In this document: positions 42,533 to 52,500 of the stretch, in pieces
How the letters are laid out: every line of letters starts with the position of its first letter
How positions within the stretch are numbered: the stretch's first letter is position 1
NCBI RefSeq assembly: GCF_001612985.1
Contig: NZ_BDBM01000031.1
Coordinates: 44,484-108,483, forward strand
Origin: Nocardia gamkensis NBRC 108242
Lineage (GTDB): Bacteria > Actinomycetota > Actinomycetes > Mycobacteriales > Mycobacteriaceae
Length of the DNA: 64,000 nt
Direction of reading: 5' to 3'
Made by a program: the position numbers and the translations under genes
Notes under the pieces: model-generated
What the model was told of the DNA's origin: nothing
Database searches by the model: none
What the model saw: only the letters and a program-made list of their open reading frames with translations

Positions 42533-45016
42533 ATGGCCCCCACCATCACCTCCCTGTCCCCGACCGGGGGACCCACCGCGGGGAACAACAATGTCACGAT
42601 CACCGGCACGGGGTTCAGCTTCGTGACCAGTGTGCGGTTCGGCACGGTGGCAACGACTTTCACCGTCGACTCCAGCACGCAGATCACCGCCATCGCCCCA
42701 CCGGGAGGGGGGACGGTGCAGGTCACCGTCATCACCAGCCCGGGCGGCACCAGCAACGGCGTCCCCTACACCTACGCCGGGGTGCCCACGCTCAGCGGCG
42801 TGAATCCCGGTCAAGGACCACTCACCGGCGGCAACACCGTCACCCTCACCGGCACGGGCCTCACCGGCGCCACCGCGGTCACCTTCGGCACTACCGCGGC
42901 CACCTCCTTCACCGTCGTGTCGGCCACGCAAATCGCGGCCATCGCGCCACCCGGCTCCGGCACGGTGCAGGTCACCGTCACCACCCCGGGTGGCACCAGT
43001 AACGGTGTCTCCTACACCTACATCCCGGTCCCGACCCTGAGTTCGATCACCCCGAGTTCGGGTCCGGCGGCCGGGGGAACCACGGTCACTCTGACCGGTA
43101 CCAATCTCACCGGCGCGACAGCGGTCACCTTCGGCGCTACCGCGGCTACTTCGTTCACCGTGAATTCCGGCACTCAGGTCACTGCTGTAGCCCCGCCGGG
43201 GTCGGGGGCGGTGCAGGTTACTGTCACCACTCCTGGCGGTACCAGTAACGGTGTCTCCTACACCTACGTCGCGGTCCCGACCCTCACCTCCATCACCCCG
43301 AGTTCGGGTCCGGCGGCCGGGGGAACCACGGTCACTCTGACCGGTACCAATCTCACCGGCGCGACAGCGGTCACCTTCGGCGCTACCGCGGCTACTTCGT
43401 TCACCGTGAATTCCGGCACTCAGGTCACCGCTGTAGCCCCGCCGGGGTCTGGGACGGTGCAGGTTACTGTCACCACCCCCGGCGGCACCAGCAACGGCGT
43501 CCCCTACACCTACGTCGCGGTGCCTTCACTGAGCGGCGTGAGTCCCAGTCAAGGGCCCACTGCGGGCGGCAACACGGTCACTCTCACCGGCACCAATCTC
43601 ACCGGCGCCACGGCAGTCACCTTCGGCGCCACTGCGGCTACTTCGTTCACCGTGAATTCCGGTACTCAGGTCACCGCCGTCGCCCCGCCCGGCTCTGGGA
43701 CGGTGCAGGTTACTGTCACCACCCCCGGCGGGACCAGCAACGGTGTCTCCTACACCTACATCCCCGTCCCCGCTCTCACCTCCCTTACTCCGAACTCGGG
43801 TCCAGCGACCGGGGGAACCACGGTCACTCTCACCGGCACCAATCTCACCGGCGCGACAGCGGTCACCTTCGGCGCCACCGCGGCCACCTCGTTCACCGTG
43901 AACTCCAGCACCCAGATCACCGCCGTCGCGCCACCCGGCTCTGGGACGGTGCAGGTCACTGTCACCACGCCCGGCGGGACCAGTAACGGTGTCTCCTACA
44001 CCTACATCCCCGTCCCCGCTCTCACCTCCCTTACTCCGAACTCGGGTCCGACGGCCGGGGGAACCACGATCACTCTGACCGGCACGGGATTGGCAACGGC
44101 CACCGCGGTCCGATTCGGGGCGACCGCGGCGTCGTTCACCATCGTCTCGCCAACGCAGGTCACCGCCGTCGCGCCACCAGGGTCCGGGACGGTGCAAGTG
44201 ACCGTCAGCACTCCTGGGGGTACCAGCAACGGGATCTCCTACTCCTATGTCGCGGTGCCTTCGCTGAGCGGCGTGAGTCCCAACCAAGGGCCCACCGCGG
44301 GCGGCAACACGGTCACCCTCACCGGCCTGAACCTCACCGGCGCCACGGCGGTGACCTTCGGCGCCACGGCGGCTGCCTCGTTCACCGTCGTCTCGCCCAC
44401 GCAAATCACCGCGACAGTTCCGCCGAGAACCGCTGGCGCTGTGAATATCACCGTCACCACCTCCGGTGGCGCGGCCACACTGCCCAGCTCCTACTTCTAC
44501 CTCGACATTCCAGCCCTTACCGGCATTTCACCCAGCTCGGGGCCACTCGTCGGCGCAAACACCATCACTCTGACCGGCACCCACCTCCTGGGCGCCACCA
44601 CGGTCAAGTTCGGTACCGCCGCCGCGACTGCCTTCACGGTGGTCTCCGACACCCAGATCACCGCCATCGCCCCTACGGCAGCCGCCGGGACGGTGCAGGT
44701 CACCGCCACCACACCCGGCGGCGTCAGCAACAGTGTCTCCTACACCTATCTGACCGCACCCACCATCACGAACCTGAACCCGAATCAAGGACCCACCACC
44801 GGCGGCAACACCGTTACCATTACCGGCACCAACCTGGCCCAAACCACCACCGTGCGGTTCGGCACCACACCGGCTGCGTTCACCGTCATCTCCGACACCC
44901 TGGTCGTCGCGGACGCCCCACCCGGGGCCGCCGGACCGACCAACCTCACCGTCACCACCCCAGGCGGCACCAGCTCAGCAGCGACCTACACCCGAGTCTC
45001 ACCACCCGCCATCTGA
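42533..45016 (+). CDS. Ten-repeat IPT/TIG domain protein
   Basis: 827 residues from ATG 42533 with GAAGGAG upstream. Ten units of 81-84 residues, each with SGPxxGGxTVTLTGTxLTGATAVTFG and TPGGTSNGVSYTY. No signal peptide, membrane helix, Cys or catalytic motif. Units 3 to 6 (residues 166-493) are almost the same at protein and DNA level. The frame extends upstream but without repeats. Likely a rod-like surface, phage-like or storage protein whose export route is unknown; intracellular binding to a polymer is an alternative. Confidence 0.82.
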   Translation: MAPTITSLSPTGGPTAGNNNVTITGTGFSFVTSVRFGTVATTFTVDSSTQITAIAPPGGGTVQVTVITSPGGTSNGVPYTYAGVPTLSGVNPGQGPLTGGNTVTLTGTGLTGATAVTFGTTAATSFTVVSATQIAAIAPPGSGTVQVTVTTPGGTSNGVSYTYIPVPTLSSITPSSGPAAGGTTVTLTGTNLTGATAVTFGATAATSFTVNSGTQVTAVAPPGSGAVQVTVTTPGGTSNGVSYTYVAVPTLTSITPSSGPAAGGTTVTLTGTNLTGATAVTFGATAATSFTVNSGTQVTAVAPPGSGTVQVTVTTPGGTSNGVPYTYVAVPSLSGVSPSQGPTAGGNTVTLTGTNLTGATAVTFGATAATSFTVNSGTQVTAVAPPGSGTVQVTVTTPGGTSNGVSYTYIPVPALTSLTPNSGPATGGTTVTLTGTNLTGATAVTFGATAATSFTVNSSTQITAVAPPGSGTVQVTVTTPGGTSNGVSYTYIPVPALTSLTPNSGPTAGGTTITLTGTGLATATAVRFGATAASFTIVSPTQVTAVAPPGSGTVQVTVSTPGGTSNGISYSYVAVPSLSGVSPNQGPTAGGNTVTLTGLNLTGATAVTFGATAAASFTVVSPTQITATVPPRTAGAVNITVTTSGGAATLPSSYFYLDIPALTGISPSSGPLVGANTITLTGTHLLGATTVKFGTAAATAFTVVSDTQITAIAPTAAAGTVQVTATTPGGVSNSVSYTYLTAPTITNLNPNQGPTTGGNTVTITGTNLAQTTTVRFGTTPAAFTVISDTLVVADAPPGAAGPTNLTVTTPGGTSSAATYTRVSPPAI
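43028..44011 (+). repeat. Four near-identical 246-nt tandem units in the large IPT gene
   Basis: Units 43028-43273, 43274-43519, 43520-43765 and 43766-44011 encode repeats 3-6. Units 3 and 4 share long identical DNA runs, so copy number may vary by recombination. Confidence 0.8.
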
Positions 45017-45198
45017 CCACTTGGGAGTCTGGTGGCAGGGCGGAATGTCTTGCTGCCCATGGCCAACGCAACGTAGTGCACCGCGCACGGAACACTGCAG
45101 TCCAGCAGCCGCCGCCCGTGAGGCAGCCCCCGGTGGGAACAACTGCTTCATCCGCGACAGGTGAGGTGGAGGCCGCAGCGCCCACTCACGATGGTTCC

Positions 45199-45765
45199 AT
45201 GGCCGAGTCATCGAACCTGGGTCCGGTGGAGGTGGTGGTTTTCACCTTCCCCGGTGCGCGCGTGAGCGAGCACGTCCGGGCGGGTCTGTCGGGTGTCGTC
45301 GAGGGTGGATATGTCACCGTGTTGGATCTGGTCTATCTCGCCAAGGACGCCAATGGCTACCTGCGGCGAGTCGAGGTCGGAGACGAACTCGAGGAGATCG
45401 GCTTGGCCGGGGTGCGGGTGCAGGCTCTCGGCCTGCTCACCGAGCAGGACCTGGCAGCGGTGGCCGGGGCGATGCCGGTGGCCACCTCGGCGGTCGTGGT
45501 CGTCTACGAGCAGACCTGGACCCGCGCGATCGCCGATCAGATCGCCGGGTCCGGTGGCGAGCTCGCCCTTCATCTCCAGATGCGGTGCCCGAACTCATGC
45601 CAGGCGAACCCGTCCGTGGCGTCGATGATTCTCGGCGCGCGGGCCGACACACCAGGACTGCTGGCCACCAGCGGCGTCGCCGTCGCGGCCGACAGCGGCC
45701 GGACCGCACACGCGATCACCGAACGAACCCGGCACATCGCCGCAGCTCACACCAGCCTCGGGTAA
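45199..45765 (+). CDS. DUF6325-like protein
   Basis: 188 residues from ATG 45199 (the frame is open upstream but Pro/Ala-rich). The core LGPVEVVVFTFPG, VVEGGYVTVLDLVYLAKDANG, ELEEIGLAG and AVVVVYEQTWTRAIADQI fits the small DUF6325/DUF1269-like proteins of actinobacteria, which are often found beside SHOCT or gas-vesicle-like genes. The last 60 residues (RCPNSCQANPS onward) do not fit that family and may result from a frameshift near 45570. Function unknown. Confidence 0.65.
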   Translation: MAESSNLGPVEVVVFTFPGARVSEHVRAGLSGVVEGGYVTVLDLVYLAKDANGYLRRVEVGDELEEIGLAGVRVQALGLLTEQDLAAVAGAMPVATSAVVVVYEQTWTRAIADQIAGSGGELALHLQMRCPNSCQANPSVASMILGARADTPGLLATSGVAVAADSGRTAHAITERTRHIAAAHTSLG

Positions 45766-46117
45766 CACGACCACCCGCACCCCGCGGCCACTGCCGGGCT
45801 CGAGACCGAGGGCCACGGCGATTCGAACCACCACCGCATCCCAGCGAGAACACCCATCCAACGGCGGGTGTTGAGAATCGAATCGGTTCTCCGACATCCC
45901 TGGGGGTTTTCACCCGTTAGAGGTGATCCATGCCCCTGGGAGGTGCTCATAACCTGTGGTTGAGCACCACGTATAGGTGGGAGCCACTGTACGGGTCTGC
46001 CGTGTGCGCTGACTCGTTCGACCGGCTCAGCGCGACACGGCTCGGGAATCTCGGATGATCTGGCCGGGTTCGTGTCGTCGATGGCAAGGCCCAGTGCACG
46101 ATCTTGTTGGAGGGGCA
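45766..46117. other. Intergenic region with a stem-loop at 45942-45968
   Basis: About 350 nt with no good frame. GGTGCTCA (45942-45949) and TGAGCACC (45961-45968) form a hairpin with an 11-nt loop. The promoter of the next gene should lie here; GGAGGGG just before ATG 46118 is its ribosome-binding site. Confidence 0.5.
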
Positions 46118-46666
46118 ATGACCAGGACCGATTCACAGAACTTCACCACCCTGCTCGACACCATCGCCCAGCGCCGCAACGCAAGCGACGGCACAGTTTC
46201 GGCGGAGTCCTCCACGCACATCCCCGAGGTCAAAGCGGCGAATGTTCCGCAGGAGGTCAAAGACGCCGTTCAACCCGCCGAGACCGGCATGCTCGAGCAG
46301 CTCGGCCACACCGGCGCCGCCGCGTACACCTACGCTCAGCGCGTCCTCGCCGGTGACATCTCACGCGAACAGTTCGAGAACCTGATCAGTCAACTGATGG
46401 ACAGCGCCCAAACCCAGTTCCATCAGCTGCAGGACTCGACCGTGGCAAAACTCAAAAGCCTCGGCAACCAGCACCCCGACTGGCAGCAGGCGATCCTCTC
46501 CGTATTCCAGGCGGTCAGTGACCTTCTTATCGAGGTGCTGAACAAGGAATTCGGCTTCCTCACAACACTGATGACGGATACGCCCCAGCAGGCAGGTCAG
46601 GTGAACGGATTTTTCAGCGGCCTGGTGCGCTACCTCGAGGACGGGTGGAGTCAGATCGTGGGGTGA
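46118..46666 (+). CDS. Hypothetical helical protein
   Basis: 182 residues from ATG 46118 after GGAGGGG. Predominantly helical and polar: amino end TDSQNFTTLLDTIAQRRNA, then VPQEVKDAVQPAETGMLEQL and FENLISQLMDSAQTQFHQLQ. No Cys, no membrane helix, no named family. Gln/Asp-rich composition suits a soluble coiled protein. Located between the DUF6325-like gene and a relic field. Confidence 0.6.
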   Translation: MTRTDSQNFTTLLDTIAQRRNASDGTVSAESSTHIPEVKAANVPQEVKDAVQPAETGMLEQLGHTGAAAYTYAQRVLAGDISREQFENLISQLMDSAQTQFHQLQDSTVAKLKSLGNQHPDWQQAILSVFQAVSDLLIEVLNKEFGFLTTLMTDTPQQAGQVNGFFSGLVRYLEDGWSQIVG

Positions 46667-46851
46667 TACCGGCAGCTCGGCGTGGGCTCGATAGGTCGAG
46701 GTAGTGCCTATGCTGCGCAGGGCGTAGAAGAGGTGGTCTCATATCGGGGTTGCAACGAACAGCTCGTCGTAGTCACTGTTCAGCTCAACCTTCTGCCGTC
46801 GTTCCTGTTCACGATTGCCAGGCTCACGAATAGCATTCGCGTACCGCGCCG

Positions 46852-46925
46852 CGGTCCGCGGCCGGGCACGCGTGCGTCCGGACCGGGTACTGGCGGACAA
46901 GGCGTATTCCTCGGCCGCCAACGAT
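46852..46925 (+). pseudogene. IS5-family transposase fragment
   Basis: Rightward frame gives VRGRARVRPDRVLADKAYSS followed by other sequence. RPDRVLADKAYSS is the central DDE-region signature of IS5-type transposases. Only about 25 residues survive; it abuts the end of the SDR relic. Confidence 0.6.
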
Positions 46926-47490
46926 GCCGAGATCGGCCATGTTCTGCGTGACATGTTCATGCAATGCCGGATCGTCGATGGCATGGTCGATGAACTCGGT
47001 GCGGACCAGGCCCGGGGAAATCGATGTCGTCCGCAGCACGCCGTCGGTGCTCTCCTGTCGCAAGCTTTCCAGGAGAGTGCGGACTGCGTTCTTCGTTCCG
47101 GCGTACACCGCTTGTGTGGGGACGATTTTCAGGCCGGAAACCGACAGGACCGTGACCAGGTGACCACCGCCCTGAACACCGGTAGCGCTGCGGCGATACC
47201 GTGCAGAACTCCCTTGACGTTCACATCGACCATCGCCGACCATCCCTCGACGTCCAGGTCGGCGATAGGGCTGATTTGCTGATCCCGGCGTTGCCCACCA
47301 GAACGTCCAGCCGCCCGAAGCGCTCGATAGCCACGGCGACGAGCGAGTGGAGGTCTTGGGGATCGGTGACGTCGACCCGCGCGGCGGCCGCCTGCCCACC
47401 GGCGGCTTCGATCTCGGCGACCAGCCGTTCCAGCCGGTCGGTGCGCCGGGCGCCCAGCACGCAACCGCGAACGGATCCTCCGAGCAGCAC
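46926..47490 (-). pseudogene. Short-chain dehydrogenase, frameshifted and truncated at both ends
   Basis: Reading leftward from 47490, three different frames carry one SDR: first ARRTDRLERLVAEIEAAGG to FGRLDVLVGNAGIS; then ISPIADLDVEGWSAMVDVNV to ALPVFR; then SVSGLKIVPTQAVYAGTKNAVR with the YxxxK pair and ISPGLVRTEF. At least two frameshifts separate them. The amino TGxxxGIG loop is missing, because it would lie exactly where the TetR fragment begins, and the carboxyl end stops at the IS5 piece. Confidence 0.75.
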
Positions 47491-47498
47491 GCGAACTC

Positions 47499-47680
47499 GT
47501 GCGCGAGCCGGGGGAACTGAAGCTCAACGCGGTCGCGAAGGCCTGCGGCATCGGCCAAGGCACGCTCTATCGGCATTTCCCGACGCGAGAGGATCTCCTC
47601 GCCGAGGTATACCGCCATGAAGTGGACGAACTGGTCGCTGCGGCGGCCGGCTGCACGGCGCACCCTCGCCTGTCCGCTGG
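47499..47680 (+). pseudogene. TetR regulator fragment (helix-turn-helix only)
   Basis: Rightward frame gives LKLNAVAKACGIGQGTLYRHF followed by PTREDLLAEVYRHEVDELVAAA, a TetR DNA-binding region. The helix normally preceding it and the whole ligand domain are missing. It was probably the divergent regulator of the SDR; both lost their facing 5' ends, as if the shared promoter was deleted. Confidence 0.65.
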
Positions 47681-47789
47681 TGACCGGCTCCGACAGCTCG
47701 ACCCGAGCCGAGGAAGGCCCCGATGGACTGCGCCCCGCAGTCCCGGCCCCCATCGCGATGCAGCTAAGTTCGGGTCTTCAGGCTGGTGA

Positions 47790-48437
47790 CCTGTACTTCG
47801 AGGTCGCCCCGAGTTCCCCCGGATACTGCGACCAGGCCCAACCAGGTGCTTGCGCTCACGTTCGAGGGGGGAGCGCGACGGCGAACGCGCCCTTTCACAG
47901 AGCCACTCTTCGGCATTTCGAACCCGACTTCTCCGACGCCGTGCACACCAAGCAGTGCCAGCGGAACAAGAAGGACCCGCGGGCTGCGCCTTCGTCTCGG
48001 ACTCCCCGAGGCTTCGCCCGCCGTACCGCGGCGCGTTGGACTTCGGTATACGCGGCGGGTTGACCTTCGGTGTATTCGATGACGGCATGCCAGTTCTCGT
48101 GCGCTACAACAGGGCGTGGACAACTGGGAGAGGATCGAGCATCCCTGAGGGGTACGCCTGGCACCTCGAAAAGACGCTCACTCAACGCATCCAGTGCATT
48201 GTTGAGGAGTATGCGTCCATCATGTCGACCGTCCCAGGGGGGTTGTTGTCACGAAATTCCCGAGGTGTGGGCCTCGGATGATCAGGTAGCGGGGTCGCGG
48301 TGGCTTGTCAGCCAGGTTGATCGTGTCGGTGGCGGGGTTCGTTCTGCGGTGGCGGTTTCCGGTGGTGGTACGGCGGGCCAGAGTGCGCGGAGTCCACGCT
48401 CTAGTGCGGTGAGGTTCCAAGATCCCAACCATGGCGT
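47790..48437. other. Long region without a supportable gene
   Basis: About 650 nt. Frames of 90-150 codons exist on both strands but have mixed third-position composition and no recognisable motif. Probably decayed DNA continuing the relic field. Confidence 0.45.
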
Positions 48438-48464
48438 AGCAACATTGCAATACATTTTGTTGCT
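48438..48464. promoter_or_regulatory. Inverted repeat upstream of the metal-dependent hydrolase
   Basis: AGCAACA (48438-48444) and TGTTGCT (48458-48464), 13-nt A/T-rich spacer, ending 15 nt before ATG 48480. TetR-type operators have this look; the cognate regulator is not obvious. Confidence 0.5.
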
Positions 48465-48479
48465 GTGTAGTTTGGTGGC

Positions 48480-49316
48480 ATGGCCCCCACCGATGACGCG
48501 ACGAAGCGTCTCTACCGCGACGAGGCGCACGCGATCAACGCTCGCGATGTGCGTTTCGACTTCGATTCGGTGCCGATGCACTACATCCCCGGTGAGGTGC
48601 TGGCGACCCACATCGTCAACGTCATGCACCTGGTGCTGCCAGTGGGGGAGCGGGCGATGGCCGCCGCGCTGTCGGAGGCGCTGCCCTGCATCGAGGACGA
48701 GCGGCTGCGGGAGGAGGTGGTGGGATTCGTCGGGCAGGAGACGATGCACGCCAACAGCCACGAGGCCGCGCGCCGCCACCTCCAGTCCATCGGTCTGGGC
48801 GTGGACTCCTACGTCGCCGAGATCGCCTGGCTGGTCGATCGCGTGCTGGGTGATCACGGGCTGGGCGGACGTGCGAAACAGCAATGGCTCAAAGAGCGGC
48901 TGGGCTTGTTCGCCGGTATGGAGCACTACACCGCGGTGCTGGGGGAGTGGCTGCTCGATGCCGAGGTCCTCGAGGCCAGGGGTATGCATCCGGCGATGCT
49001 GGATCTGGTGCGCTGGCATGGCGCCGAGGAGGTCGAACATCGCAGCGTAGTCTTCGACGCCTACATGTATCTGGATGGCGGTTACGCCCGCCGGGTCCGT
49101 ACCGCGCTGCTGGCCGCCGCGACGCTGCTGCCGTTGTTCGTCTTCTCCGCCGAACCCGACGCAGACCGCACCCACGTCGTGTGGAGGATCGACTTCGACA
49201 TCACCACTCCACTCATCGGCGCAACCCTCACCCGGCTGGGGCATGCACTGCTGGGCGTCGGATTCCGGCTGATCCTGCACACCGCCGCCCGCGAAACCAC
49301 CCGCGCGCCACGCTGA
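48480..49316 (+). CDS. Metal-dependent hydrolase (PF10118-like)
   Basis: 278 residues from ATG 48480. All-helical family with ferritin-like ligands: FVGQETMHANSHE near 80-93 and WHGAEEVEHRSVVFD near 180-195, providing Glu and His for a metal pair. VRFDFDSVPMHYIPG at the start is typical. Family members are called metal-dependent hydrolases but resemble di-iron proteins; the substrate is unknown. Preceded by an inverted repeat. Confidence 0.85.
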   Translation: MAPTDDATKRLYRDEAHAINARDVRFDFDSVPMHYIPGEVLATHIVNVMHLVLPVGERAMAAALSEALPCIEDERLREEVVGFVGQETMHANSHEAARRHLQSIGLGVDSYVAEIAWLVDRVLGDHGLGGRAKQQWLKERLGLFAGMEHYTAVLGEWLLDAEVLEARGMHPAMLDLVRWHGAEEVEHRSVVFDAYMYLDGGYARRVRTALLAAATLLPLFVFSAEPDADRTHVVWRIDFDITTPLIGATLTRLGHALLGVGFRLILHTAARETTRAPR

Positions 49317-49551
49317 TACCGGCTGTCCCGGCCAAGACGCAGTGAACTCCCTCCCGCGGCGCCTGGGCGGCATCCTCGACCGGATACGGCCGGTCGTGTC
49401 GGCAGGGTCTGGAGAAAGTGGTCAACCAGGTTCTGGGCTTTCACGACCACCGGGTCGCTTCACGTTCATCCCCTGGCGGACGAAGGTGCGCGGGAAACGC
49501 CGCCACTTCGCAACCTGCCGGGTCCGCAGTGCCACTGCGACCATCCATCCG
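49317..49551. other. Convergent intergenic space
   Basis: About 235 nt between the hydrolase and the PknK-like gene, both ending here. No clear terminator hairpin or gene. Confidence 0.4.
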
Positions 49552-52500
49552 TCATTGCGGCTTGCGATGTGACTGCTCTGCTACCCAGGCCGCGATCTGC
49601 GCCCGCGAGGTGAAGCCCAGTTTGGCCAGGATGTGCTCCACGTGTCCTTGCGCCGTGCGTTGGGCGATCATCAGTCGAGCGGCGATTGCCCTGTTGGTGA
49701 GGCCTTCGGCGACGAGTTCGGCGACCTGACGCTCGCGTTTCGTCAATGTCACCGAGTAGCGATCCGTCGGTGTGACGCGAGCTTGCTGGCCTAGCACGAA
49801 CTCGACCGCAGCGTCGAAACTCATCGCCGATCCGTTTCGGCGCTCCGCTTTGTATGCTCTCGTCCCCAGAACCTGGACCGCGCGATGCTCGCATTCCTCG
49901 TGATACTTGGATAGAGCGGAAAAAACGATTCCGGAACCGCCTAGCGAACGCCCGAGTTGCTCGGCGATACCCAGCAGAACGGCGGCGCGCCGGGCGTCGC
50001 CGTCCTCGGCGGCGATCCAGGCCAGAACCTCTGAGCTGATCGCGGCTACGATCGGGTCGATCACCAGCCGCGACAGTTGAACAGCGTTCCCCAGATAGTG
50101 CACAGCGCGATCGGACTCACCCTGCAGCCAGTAGGTAAGTCCCTTCACTCCTTGCACATAGGATTGGTAGACCGTCTCGCCATGGGAATCGGCGATGGCC
50201 AGCGCCTGTTCGACACGCGCGAGCGCTTCGCGCGTATCCCCTTGCAGAGCGTAAGCCAGTCCCAGCGCGAGCAGTGCCCTCGAATGCGTCGTGAGTTCAC
50301 CGCGGGCGCCGAATGTATCGGCGGCATCTTTCATGAGAGCGCTGGCACGGATCGGATCGCCGCAGACCAGAGCGATGAAGCCGTCGGCGTACGCAAGCAG
50401 GGCACCGCTGATGGGCTCGGCCGTCCGTTCGGCGAGTACCCTGAGCTCGGCCAGCCGGGAAGTTGCGGCCCCGAAGTCCCCGAGCGTCGCAGCCAGCATG
50501 ACAGCCGCCACCAATGCCTTGGCTCGATCTGCGTTCGGTATGCCCGACGACCGGCTCAAGGCGCGGTCACACCAGCGACGCCCCTCGCTGGGCCGGCCGC
50601 GCACCAGCCAGAATGGAAACAGTGCGTGCGCTATGCGCAGAGCGTGTTCACCTTGCTCTGTCAGGCTGGACTCCATCGCCTGTCGTAGGTTCGGCAGTTC
50701 CCGCTCCAGGCGGGCGATCCACTTCAGTTGGCGTGGGCTCATCCATTCGGCTTCGGCAGTGATCGCCAGCTGCTCGTACCAGTCCCGGTGACGACGAGAC
50801 AGCTGCGGGTAGTCCCCAGTGCCTTCGAGTTGGTCTCTTCCATACTCCTGCACGGTCTCGAGCATTCGGAACCGGACGGTGTCATCGACGTCTTCGCGTA
50901 TCAAGATCGACTTGTCGACCAGCGCAGAGATCGAATCGAGCAACTCCGGCTCGGCCAGATCAGCGCCGCACACCTGCTGGGCGGCGTCGAGTTCGAAACC
51001 TCTGGCGAACACCGACAGTTGATTCCACAACCGTTGCTCGGTCGCGGTGCAGAGGTCGTAGCTCCAGCCGATGCACCACCGCAACGTCTGCTGTCGCGTC
51101 GGTGCGCCCCGCCTGCCACCGGTCAACAGGGTGAAACGATCCGTCAGCCGCAGGAGCAGTTGCTCGGGTGACATCATGCGCAGCCGCGCGGCGGCCAGCT
51201 CGATCGCCAACGGCAGCCCGTCCAATCGGCTGCAGATACCGACCACACTGAGTCTGTTGCTGTCGGTCAGCTCGAAGCCCGGGACTGCTGCGGCAGCTCG
51301 CTGGGCGAACAGCGTCACCGCGTCGAATGCGGCCAGGCTCCGTAACGACGGTGAAGATAGTGGATCCGGAAACGTCAGCGGCGAGATCGCGACGACCGAT
51401 TCCCCGGCGATACCCAACGCTTCACGACTGGTCGCCATGATCCGCAACAGGTGGCCGGCTTGCAACAGAGACTGGGCGAGCTCGGCGACCTCTTCGACGA
51501 CTTGTTCGCAGTTGTCCAGCACCAGCAGTCGCTGGCGTGTGGAAAAAAATTCCACCAGTACCTCGAGCATGGGCCTGCCGGCATGGTTGCGCAAACCCAG
51601 CGCGGCGCCGATGACATCGACCAATGACGCGGCATCGCGCAACTCACCCAACTCCACCAGCCACACCCCACCCGGGAAATCGTCTTGAACCTTGTGGGCA
51701 ACGTGTAGCGCGAGCCGTGATTTGCCGATTCCCCCTATCCCGGTCAACGTGATCAGGCGCGATCCCGACAACAGGTTCTTCACCTCCGAAACCTGGGTCC
51801 GCCGACCGACAAAGCTGGTCAACTCCAGGGGCAGATTGCCCGCAATCGGGTGTCGCGGTCGCGCGATTCGATCGGAGACGATGTCATCTTGGAAGGCAGG
51901 TGCGGCGCCTGGAGACGATGCGGGTGTTGCTCTCGTGTCTTCGGGCAGAACCATCTCGTCGACGGTGAAACCGTGCGCGAGCTGAACCCGCTGCAACTGC
52001 TCACCCAATTCTGCGGCGGTAGGGCGGTCCCGCGGTTCACGTGACAGGGTCTTCTCGATGACGGCACATACGTCCTCTGCGAAGCCGCTCTCACGCAGGT
52101 CTGGAACCGGCTGGGTCGTGAGCCGCACGAACTGCGCGACCACCTCCTCGCCTCGCCGACGTTCGAATGCCGCATGCCCGGTCAGGGCGCAAAATAGCGC
52201 GGCACCCAGGCCGTATACATCTGACTCGCGACTCGGGCCAACCCCGCCGAGCACCTCCGGCGCGGTGAACGCCGGTGAACCAGTGAACGCGCCGGTTTCG
52301 GTTTCGAACCCGCCAGCGATGCGGGCTATGCCGAAATCTGTCAATGCGGGCTCACCGTAATCGGTGAGCAGAATGTTGCCCGGTTTTATGTCCCGGTGCA
52401 GAACCCCGGCCTGATGCGCCGCTTCCAACGCGCCCGCCAGTTTCACACCGAGACGGAGTACCTCCTCCACCGAGAGCGGGCCATTGTCTCGGATCCTCGC

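Noticed and set aside
42533..45016. Regular repeats that could suggest a CRISPR array or satellite
   Set aside because: Period is about 246 nt, in frame, and encodes IPT/TIG domains; no short palindromic repeats or unique spacers.
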